Part shown: one piece after another, positions 1 to 5,038 of the stretch | Layout of the letters: each line of letters opens with the position of its first letter | Position numbering within the stretch: the first letter of the stretch is position 1 | Origin: DASZGI01 sp035938995 | GTDB taxonomy: Bacteria; Actinomycetota; Actinomycetes; Streptomycetales; Catenulisporaceae | Assembly: GCF_035938995.1 (NCBI RefSeq) | Contig: NZ_DASZGI010000277.1 | Span: forward strand, 1 to 13,140 | Length of the DNA: 13,140 nucleotides | Direction: 5' to 3' | The notes under the pieces: model-generated | The model's database searches: none | Told to the model about the DNA's origin: nothing | The model's input: only the letters and a program-made list of their open reading frames with translations | Position numbers and translations under genes: made by a program

Positions 1-61
<61 letters not shown>

Positions 62-119
62 GCGTTGCGTGTTAGAGGTTACCGTAGATCGCGACGCAGA
101 TGAAATCGGTTCTCTCAGG

Positions 120-248
120 TCAGTGTTTGCCCAGGTCGGAACCGCTTCCTGAGCGTGGGCGGCGGGTGATGCGGAAGAGCGCGACGGCGAGGCAGATCGT
201 GGCGCCTGTCGAGAGGCCCCAGCTGACCACGTCCGCGAATACCGCCAC
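120..248 (-). CDS. possible small membrane peptide (42 aa), unrecognised
   Basis: A short minus-strand reading frame from a GTG at 248 to a TGA at 120-122 lies between the two tRNA genes. The peptide has one hydrophobic stretch at about residues 8-25 (WGLSTGATICLAVALF) followed by a basic stretch (RITRRPR), the pattern of a single membrane helix with a positive cytoplasmic tail. There is no clear Shine-Dalgarno sequence before the GTG. The frame runs open upstream through the tRNA-His terminator, so openness is weak evidence in this GC-rich DNA. I recognise no family. It could be a real small protein or a chance frame. Confidence 0.25.
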   Translation of the reverse strand: MAVFADVVSWGLSTGATICLAVALFRITRRPRSGSGSDLGKH

Positions 249-311
249 GCGGTTGAGCCTAAGGCGGCGGCGCCGGGATTCGGACGGCGGTGGATCGGGT
301 GAAGGAAGCGC

Positions 312-348
312 GGAGGAGCAACCGCCGAGTGGAGGAGCAAACCGCCGA
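312..348. repeat. tandem imperfect 17/18-bp direct repeat
   Basis: Two copies of GGAGGAGCAA(A)CCGCCGA lie at 312-328 and 331-348. They differ by one inserted A and are separated by 2 nt. They sit just downstream, in the sense of transcription, of the tRNA-His terminator on the minus strand. No function is assigned. Confidence 0.6.
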
Positions 349-351
349 ACG

Positions 352-387
352 AAAAAGCCCCCGAACCGCCTTAGCGATCCGGGGGCT
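352..387 (-). terminator. Rho-independent terminator of tRNA-His
   Basis: On the minus strand an 8-bp perfect stem (AGCCCCCG at 380-387 pairing with CGGGGGCT at 356-363) encloses a 16-nt loop. It is followed by a T-run made by the A-run at 352-356. It begins 10 nt after the 3' end of tRNA-His, as expected for a tRNA transcript terminator. Confidence 0.8.
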
Positions 388-396
388 CTGCGCTTG

Positions 397-470
397 GGTG
401 AGTGATGGGACTTGAACCCACGACATCCAGGACCACAACCTGGCGCTCTGCCAGCTGAGCTACACCCACC
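397..470 (-). tRNA. tRNA-His (anticodon GTG)
   Basis: Complete cloverleaf on the minus strand. The acceptor GTGGGTG (from 469) pairs with CACTCAC, with one G-U pair. The anticodon stem CCAGG/CCTGG encloses loop TTGTGGT, giving anticodon GTG. The T-arm is GTGGG-TTCAAGT-CCCAT. Position 470 supplies the extra G(-1) opposite C73 at 397, the identity mark of tRNA-His. CCA is not encoded; the bases after C73 read CAA. Confidence 0.97.
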
Positions 471-496
471 ATCGTGTTGCTTGCCTTGCTTGGAAG

Positions 497-502
497 AGTG
501 TA
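497..502 (-). promoter_or_regulatory. candidate -10 box for tRNA-His
   Basis: On the minus strand TACACT lies about 27 nt upstream of the tRNA 5' end, which would give a leader of about 20 nt. No good -35 hexamer is seen at 16-18 nt, so the call rests on the -10 and its position. The remaining 503-637 between this site and the end of orn holds nothing I can support. Confidence 0.35.
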
Positions 503-637
503 GCGGACTCGGGAGGGTGGTCCGAAACCGCTTTTGACGTGCGCGCGGGGCGCCGCCACATGCCTCTACGTACCTCTTACACATGCACACGCGCTCTATG
601 CGCCTGCGGGCGGCCTACGGCCTGTACGCCTACGCGC

Positions 638-1240
638 CTATACGCCGAATTGCGCCGCGATGCCCTTGGCGGTGTCCGAGTCCGGTCCGGGCTGCGGCAC
701 GAACACCGTGGCCCGGTAGTACTTGAGCTCCTCGATCGAGTCGCGGATGTCGCCGAGCGCCCGGTGGTTGCCGGTCTTCGCCGGGGCCTGGAAGTAGACC
801 CGCGGATACCAACGCCGCACCAGCTCCTTGATCGAGGAGACGTCGACCACCCGGTAGTGCAGGTGCCCCTCGAGATCGGGCATGTCCCGGGCGAGGAAGC
901 CGCGGTCGGTGCCGACCGAGTTTCCGGCGAGCGGCGCCTTGCGGGCCTCGTGCACGTGCCTGTGCACGTAGTCGAAGACCAGGTCCTGGGCCTCCGCGAG
1001 GGTCATGCCCCGCTCCAGTTCGTCGAGCAGTCCGGAGGAGGTGTGCATCTCCCGGACGATCGGCAGCATCTGCTCGACCGCGCCCGCCGGCGGCTTGACC
1101 ACCACGTCCACACCCTCGCCGAGGATGTTCAGCTCGGAGTCGGTGACGAGCGCCGCCACCTCGATCAGCGCGTCGTGGCGCAGGTCGAGGCCGGTCATCT
1201 CGCAGTCAATCCACACCAGGCGGTCGTTGTTGCCGTTCAT
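638..1240 (-). CDS. orn: oligoribonuclease (3'-5' exoribonuclease)
   Basis: A 200-residue protein, the normal length for Orn. It degrades 2-5 nt RNA fragments, including pGpG from c-di-GMP turnover, to mononucleotides in the cytoplasm. The DEDDh exonuclease residues are all visible: D12 and E14 in WIDCEMTGLD, D112 in NSVGTD, H159 and D164 in HRALGDIRDS. These positions are almost the same as in the E. coli enzyme. The ATG at 1240 is chosen because it gives the canonical N-terminus just before the first motif. No strong ribosome binding site precedes it. It starts 25 nt after the adpA-like stop codon on the same strand, so co-transcription or translational coupling is likely. The adpA-orn order is known in Streptomyces. 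Confidence 0.96.
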   Translation of the reverse strand: MNGNNDRLVWIDCEMTGLDLRHDALIEVAALVTDSELNILGEGVDVVVKPPAGAVEQMLPIVREMHTSSGLLDELERGMTLAEAQDLVFDYVHRHVHEARKAPLAGNSVGTDRGFLARDMPDLEGHLHYRVVDVSSIKELVRRWYPRVYFQAPAKTGNHRALGDIRDSIEELKYYRATVFVPQPGPDSDTAKGIAAQFGV

Positions 1241-1265
1241 GCCGTTCAGCGTATAGGCCGCGAGG

Positions 1266-2372
1266 CTAAGCATCCTCCCGTGCGCTGAACTCGTCGTACA
1301 CATCTTCATCGGCGAGGCCGCCGCGGAAGGCTTGCCGGTACGCGGTCGGGGACGTGGAAAGGTGCCGGCGGAAGTGGCCGCGCATCGCCACCAGGGAGCC
1401 GAAACCGCTGCGCAGCGCCACCTGGTCCATGGGCAGGTCGGTGGATTCGAGCATGCGCTGGGCGTACATGACCCGCTGGGCGTTAAGCCACTGAAGCGGG
1501 GCGGAGCCGGTCGCGGTGCGGAATCGGCGGTCAAAGGAGCGGCGGGACAGCGACGCCCGTTCGGCCATGGCGTCCACGTCGAACGGCTCGGTCAGGTGGT
1601 CCAGGGCCCACGCCATGGCCTCGGCGATTGCGTCGCCGAGCAGTTCCTCGGGCAGTTCGGCGTCGAAGTAGGGGGCCTGGCCGCCGCGCCGCCCGGCCGG
1701 GAAGACCAGGCGCCGGGCCAGGCTCGCGGCGGACTCGGGTCCGTGGTCGCGGCGCACGATGTGCAGGCAGGCGTCCAGGCCCGCGGCGGCTCCGGCGCCG
1801 GTGACGAACTGGCCGGTGTCCACGCACAGCTCGCGCGGCTGCACTCGGACCCGCGGGTGGCGGCGGGCGAGCGCGGGGGCATACATCCAGTGTGTGGTGG
1901 CGGAGCGGTCGTCGAGCAGGCCGGCCGCCGCCAGGACGAACACCCCGAGGTCCAGGCCCACGATCCGGGCGCCCTCCTTGGCCGCGCGGCGCAGCATCGC
2001 CAGGGCGGGCTCGGGCGGCCGCTCGGCCGGGGAGCGCCAGGCCGGGACGACGATCGTGCCCGCGGCGTCCGCGGCGGCCAGGCCGTACGGGGTGGCCATC
2101 AGGATGCCGCCGGTGGTGGGCAGCGGCCCGGCTTCGCCCATGCAGGCGAGCAGGCGGTAGTACGGCAGTCCCTGGCCGCGCCGGTCGATCCCGAACACGG
2201 TCATCGGGAGCGCGCTCTCGAACATGGGGCAGTTCTGGAAGAGGATCACCGCCACCGCACCGCGGTCCCGCGACGGGGCGAGCCGGGCCGTGGGGGCGAG
2301 GGGCCGGCCCCCGCCGACGGTCGTGGCCGCGCGCGGTTTCGGGACGGCTGGCTCGGGGCTCACGGCGGTCAC
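1266..2372 (-). CDS. adpA: AdpA-like AraC-family regulator with DJ-1/PfpI-type domain
   Basis: A 368-residue transcriptional regulator. Residues about 37-225 form the DJ-1/GATase-like (GlxA-type) domain (VAVILFQNCPMFESALPMTVFGIDR, split here as VAVILFQNCP and MFESALPMTVFGIDR). Residues about 245-345 form the AraC-type DNA-binding domain with two helix-turn-helices; SRRSFDRRFR (276-285) matches the DNA-contact region of Streptomyces AdpA, and the second helix-turn-helix ends near GHFRRHL. AdpA is a master regulator of differentiation and secondary metabolism. The neighbouring orn supports orthology. Oddities: the nucleophile-elbow Cys of Streptomyces AdpA (GLCTG) is Asp141 here (GLDLG). The C-terminal tail after the DNA-binding domain is short. 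No in-frame TTA codon is present. Start: GTG at 2372 has AAGGAG only 2 nt upstream, while GTG at 2363 has 11 nt spacing, so the exact start is uncertain. Confidence 0.88.
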   Translation of the reverse strand: MTAVSPEPAVPKPRAATTVGGGRPLAPTARLAPSRDRGAVAVILFQNCPMFESALPMTVFGIDRRGQGLPYYRLLACMGEAGPLPTTGGILMATPYGLAAADAAGTIVVPAWRSPAERPPEPALAMLRRAAKEGARIVGLDLGVFVLAAAGLLDDRSATTHWMYAPALARRHPRVRVQPRELCVDTGQFVTGAGAAAGLDACLHIVRRDHGPESAASLARRLVFPAGRRGGQAPYFDAELPEELLGDAIAEAMAWALDHLTEPFDVDAMAERASLSRRSFDRRFRTATGSAPLQWLNAQRVMYAQRMLESTDLPMDQVALRSGFGSLVAMRGHFRRHLSTSPTAYRQAFRGGLADEDVYDEFSAREDA

Positions 2373-2413
2373 GGCTCCTTGATCGTGCGGCGACGCAAAA
2401 CAATCAGCATTCG

Positions 2414-2443
2414 TATATATAGAAAGAGTCGGTCCCCTGTCGA
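2414..2443 (-). promoter_or_regulatory. candidate sigma-70-type promoter of the adpA-orn unit
   Basis: On the minus strand a TCGACA hexamer (2438-2443, one change from TTGACA) is followed by an AT-rich TATATATA run (2414-2421). Spacing to a TATATA -10 is 16 or 18 nt, depending on register. This is the most AT-rich segment of the left half. It predicts a start near 2407 and a leader of about 35 nt before the GTG. Confidence 0.5.
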
Positions 2444-2482
2444 CTCGGTTAGGGGGTCTCCGGGAGCACGCAGGGCTGACTG

Positions 2483-2507
2483 CACATCAGATGTGACCGA
2501 CATCACA
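2483..2507. promoter_or_regulatory. Crp-like composite operator
   Basis: TGTGA-CCGACA-TCACA at 2492-2507 is an exact match to the TGTGA-N6-TCACA dyad of the Crp/Fnr family. A second dyad, CACATC-A-GATGTG at 2483-2495, shares its TGTG half-site, giving three adjacent half-sites. The Crp dyad centre is about 92 nt upstream of the inferred adpA start, and about 119 nt upstream of the plus-strand DUF2630-type start codon, so either gene could be the target. Binding is inferred. Confidence 0.55.
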
Positions 2508-2565
2508 GTTTGAGGCGCGCGGAATTTCGTTTCGCCTCCCCTCGTGCGCCCCCGCGCGGTCTGTG

Positions 2566-2580
2566 GTGTCCTTAGGACAC
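2566..2580. promoter_or_regulatory. perfect 7-bp palindrome upstream of the DUF2630-type gene
   Basis: GTGTCCT-T-AGGACAC is a perfect inverted repeat with a 1-nt centre, 38 nt upstream of the ATG at 2619. It includes TAGGAC, a possible plus-strand -10, so a bound protein could block that promoter. The arms contain GTGTC/GACAC; GACAC is the reported core of WhiA sites, but this resemblance is short. The regulator is unknown. Confidence 0.45.
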
Positions 2581-2618
2581 GACGACGTTCGCGCGGCGAA
2601 GTCAGGAAGGGCGACGCC

Positions 2619-2849
2619 ATGTACAACGAGCAGGACGTTCAGGCCAGGATCGGCGAGGTCGAGGCCGAGCTGCACCGCCTGCGCACTCGCGCCACGGCGG
2701 ACGGCCTCGATCCGGCGGAGCGGGCGACACTCGGGTCGCTCGAGGTGGAGCTGGACCGATTGTGGGATCAGGTGCGCCGGTTCAGGGCCGGGACTCCTGA
2801 CGCGGACGAGCTGCGCCCGACGCAGGAGGTCGAGGGGTACCTCCAGTAG
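2619..2849 (+). CDS. DUF2630-like small protein (76 aa)
   Basis: A short, highly charged, probably alpha-helical cytoplasmic protein. Residues about 4-57 form a predicted helical hairpin (ARIGEVEAELHRLR then LGSLEVELDRLWDQVRR). The LEVELDRLWDQ segment and the ending EVEGYLQ match my recollection of the actinobacterial DUF2630 family, and the length fits. The function of that family is unknown to me. The ATG at 2619 is supported by AGGAAGG, 8 nt upstream; longer versions of the frame lack such a site. Its last 68 bp overlap the 3' end of the convergent rhomboid-like gene. Family assignment is from memory of the pattern, not a search. Confidence 0.8.
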   Translation: MYNEQDVQARIGEVEAELHRLRTRATADGLDPAERATLGSLEVELDRLWDQVRRFRAGTPDADELRPTQEVEGYLQ

Positions 2850-3531
2850 GAGGCGCGGCAGGACCGGTAGGGCGCGGACGGGGCGTCGTTGAACGTTCGC
2901 CGACCGCGAAGGCCAGCGTGCCGAGAGCGAGCGCGACGAGGTGCTCACGCCCGGCCAGGTTCGGCAGCACGAGCGCCTCCGTAGCCATTGCCGCGGCAGT
3001 CAGGCAGAGCAGAACGTAGGCCCGGTAGCGCAGCGCTACGTAGACGCTGAGCGCAACGACGACGGTCGATGGCCCGGTGTCCAGCTCGTAGGCGTCGATC
3101 TGTGGCGTGCCGAGGGCCAGGTGGCTGCCGATCACGATCATGATCCAGGCGGCGAGCGTGGTCAGGCCGTTGACGCAGAGCGCGGTGATCAGCGTTCGCG
3201 CCCGGCCGAGCCCGATCTCGCAGATCCCGAAGACCACGAGCACCTGAGTCGTCGCGCCCCAAGCGGGCAGGTCCGGTGCCGGGGCGAACATCGAGAGCGG
3301 CAGTCGCAGCAGGAGCAGGCCGAGCGGCAGCGCCAGGTACACCCCGGCGACATGTTGGACGAGCCAAAGGCCGGGCCCGGTGTGCTGGATCAGACCGAAC
3401 AGCGCCACCGTCGCCGCGCAGATGAGGGCGAGGGGGAAGGCAGCCAGCTTACGGGTGCGCAGAGCCTCCCAAGGCGGTCCGAAGACGCGTATCAGCTCAG
3501 CGCGCGGCCTTAAGTAAACGAGCCTGACCAC
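2782..3531 (-). CDS. rhomboid-like polytopic membrane protein
   Basis: A 249-residue integral membrane protein with about six hydrophobic segments (around 33-50, 60-78, 95-107, 113-138, 155-182, 195-212) and a proline-rich, probably cytoplasmic tail (215-249). Two features suggest a rhomboid-type fold: the DTGPS motif with Ser155 at the start of a helix, and His197 in EHLVALALG in a later helix, about the spacing of the Ser/His dyad of rhomboid proteases. The classical GxSG is GPST here, so protease activity is uncertain and a Rhomboid_2-like protein is an alternative. The GTG start at 3531 has a weak ribosome site. Codon 7 is TTA, rare in this DNA and in Streptomyces read by the bldA tRNA. 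The tail overlaps the DUF2630-type gene convergently. Confidence 0.65.
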   Translation of the reverse strand: MVRLVYLRPRAELIRVFGPPWEALRTRKLAAFPLALICAATVALFGLIQHTGPGLWLVQHVAGVYLALPLGLLLLRLPLSMFAPAPDLPAWGATTQVLVVFGICEIGLGRARTLITALCVNGLTTLAAWIMIVIGSHLALGTPQIDAYELDTGPSTVVVALSVYVALRYRAYVLLCLTAAAMATEALVLPNLAGREHLVALALGTLAFAVGERSTTPRPRPTGPAAPPTGGTPRPPASGAARPRQESRP

Positions 3532-3662
3532 CCGCGTCGGATACCCGCGCGTGACGAACTCGAACGGGCTGGTCGGCCGACTGGGTGGGGAAGTAGCGCG
3601 GGCGGCGGCGAGAGGAGCGGGAAGGTGGAGACCGGAACGTCGGAGGCTTCAGATCCGGAGCT

Positions 3663-4829
3663 TCAGAACTCGTCGCGCAGCGCGGCGAGGCCGGACTCGA
3701 CCATGTCGGACACCCAGGCTCCCGCGTGCTCGAGCCCGGGAGCCACCGGCAGGCCGTGTCGGCTCTGGTAGTGCAGCGCCTCGAGCAGCCCGGCGACCCG
3801 GTAGTGGTTGAGCGCGATGTACCAGCCGACGCGGGTGAGGTCGAAGCCGGTCTTCAGGGCGTAGCGGTCGGCCATCTGCCGGATGGTCGGGAAGCTGCGG
3901 CCGTTCGTGTGCCCGGACGCGATCGGCTTGGCCGCGCTGCCCGACCCCTCCCAGAACGTCAGCAGCAGGCCGAGGTCCACCAGCGGGTCACCGAGCGTCG
4001 CCGCCTCCCAGTCCAGGACCGCCGCGATCCGGTTCGGGGCGGAGAACGAGGCGACGACGTTCTCCAGGCGGTAGTCGCCGTGCAGGATCGCGACGCGGTC
4101 GGCCGGGGGTACGCCGGCCCGCAGCCCTGCCGCGAGCCGCGAGAGCCGGGGTACCTCGCGGCTGGCCGACGCGGCGTGCAGCCGGTCCCATCGGTCCACC
4201 TGGCGGATCAGGAACTGGTCGGTGCGGGCGAAGTCGGCCAGGCCGGTCGCCCGCACGTCCAGCAGGTGCAGCGCGGCGAGGGTGTCGACCAGGGCGTGGG
4301 AGAGGGAGCGGGCCTGGGACGGGCCGAGCGCCGCGGTGAGCTTCTCGGAGCGGTACACCGTCCCCGGCACCTTCGCGGTCACGAAAAAGGGCGCACCGAT
4401 CACCGAGATGTCCTGGCAGAGCAGAAACGGCTCGGCGACCGGGACCCGGCCGCCGCGTCCGTGCGCGTGGTGGAGCGCCCTGATCACCTGGTACTCGCGG
4501 CGCACGTCGCCGCGTCCGACCCCGGGGGCCGGCGGGGCGAGCGTGGCCGGCACCGGCACGTGGTTGCCCGCCCCGACGGGCAGCGGCGGTCGCCTCAAGA
4601 CGCACACCCGGCCGTCCGCATCGCAGAGTTCATAGGTGAGGTTCGACCGCCCGCCGGGCAGCGGCAGGGCGCGCAGCGGGGGGCGCACCGAGCCCGGCAG
4701 GCGGACCGCCAAATAGCGGGTCAGCCGGGGCAGGTCCAGCCCGAGCACCAGCTGCGACCAGGTCTCTTGTGGTGGTTCGCGGTTCGAATCCGGTTGCGCC
4801 GCGTCGCTGTGCGCCGTGCCGCCCGCCAC
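3663..4829 (-). CDS. APH-fold phosphotransferase (ACAD10/11-like kinase family)
   Basis: A 388-residue cytoplasmic kinase-like protein. Using the GTG at 4829, the nucleotide-binding N-lobe starts near residue 55 (LPGGRSNLTYEL). The catalytic loop is HGDYRLEN (H250, D252, N257) and the metal-binding DxE-type motif is DWE (273-275), so the key residues are intact. Such proteins phosphorylate small hydroxylated substrates or act in acyl-CoA metabolism. The substrate cannot be read here, and clinical aminoglycoside resistance should not be assumed. Start choice: GTG 4829 has AAGGGG at 8-9 nt spacing. The longer ATG (4913) and a shorter GTG (4748) lack good sites. Residues 12-19 lie over a tRNA T-arm-like sequence, so the first 50 residues are doubtful. 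It is divergent from the peptidase gene. Confidence 0.85.
   Translation of the reverse strand: MAGGTAHSDAAQPDSNREPPQETWSQLVLGLDLPRLTRYLAVRLPGSVRPPLRALPLPGGRSNLTYELCDADGRVCVLRRPPLPVGAGNHVPVPATLAPPAPGVGRGDVRREYQVIRALHHAHGRGGRVPVAEPFLLCQDISVIGAPFFVTAKVPGTVYRSEKLTAALGPSQARSLSHALVDTLAALHLLDVRATGLADFARTDQFLIRQVDRWDRLHAASASREVPRLSRLAAGLRAGVPPADRVAILHGDYRLENVVASFSAPNRIAAVLDWEAATLGDPLVDLGLLLTFWEGSGSAAKPIASGHTNGRSFPTIRQMADRYALKTGFDLTRVGWYIALNHYRVAGLLEALHYQSRHGLPVAPGLEHAGAWVSDMVESGLAALRDEF
4778..4800 (+). other. tRNA T-arm-like remnant
   Basis: GGTTCGAATCC at 4781-4791 is the consensus T-loop sequence of a tRNA, followed by GGTTGCGCC, which looks like an acceptor 3' strand. Only three of five T-stem pairs form, and no D-arm, anticodon arm or matching 5' acceptor is seen upstream, so it is not a functional tRNA. 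On the minus strand it encodes the PDSNREP peptide typical of frames that run across tRNA ends. Confidence 0.4.
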
Positions 4830-4927
4830 CGAGTGTTCCCCTTCCAGCCGGAGCTTTTTCGCAACGTAGTGCGAGCGTTGTCCACTGGCTAGTAGCAGGA
4901 TGGTGGCGATCATCCGTCGGCCGGGGG

Positions 4928-4956
4928 GTGACCCGGTGAAGGCGATTGGCTACGGT
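4928..4956 (+). promoter_or_regulatory. weak promoter candidate for the NlpC/P60-like gene
   Basis: GTGACC (4928-4933) and TACGGT (4951-4956) are separated by 17 nt, each hexamer partly matching the sigma-70 consensus. A start near 4963 would give a leader of about 75 nt to the ATG at 5039. Confidence 0.3.
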
Positions 4957-5038
4957 GGACCGGTGCGCTCTTCGCATCGAAGATCGGGGGAGCGCGCGCG
5001 CACCTCGCACGGTTACGCAAGGCAACGGAGGGGGCCTC

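Noticed and set aside
1332..2513. 393-codon plus-strand open frame opposite adpA
   Set aside because: Antisense shadow of the adpA-like gene; Gly/Arg/His-rich composition and no ribosome binding site or motif.
3532..3662. Short plus-strand frame starting near 3551
   Set aside because: Arg-rich translation without a ribosome site, running antisense into the phosphotransferase; the 131-nt gap shows no supported feature.
3726..4892. 388-codon plus-strand frame opposite the phosphotransferase
   Set aside because: The opposite strand has an intact HGDYRLEN and DWE kinase; this frame has only Arg/Gln/His-rich low-complexity sequence.
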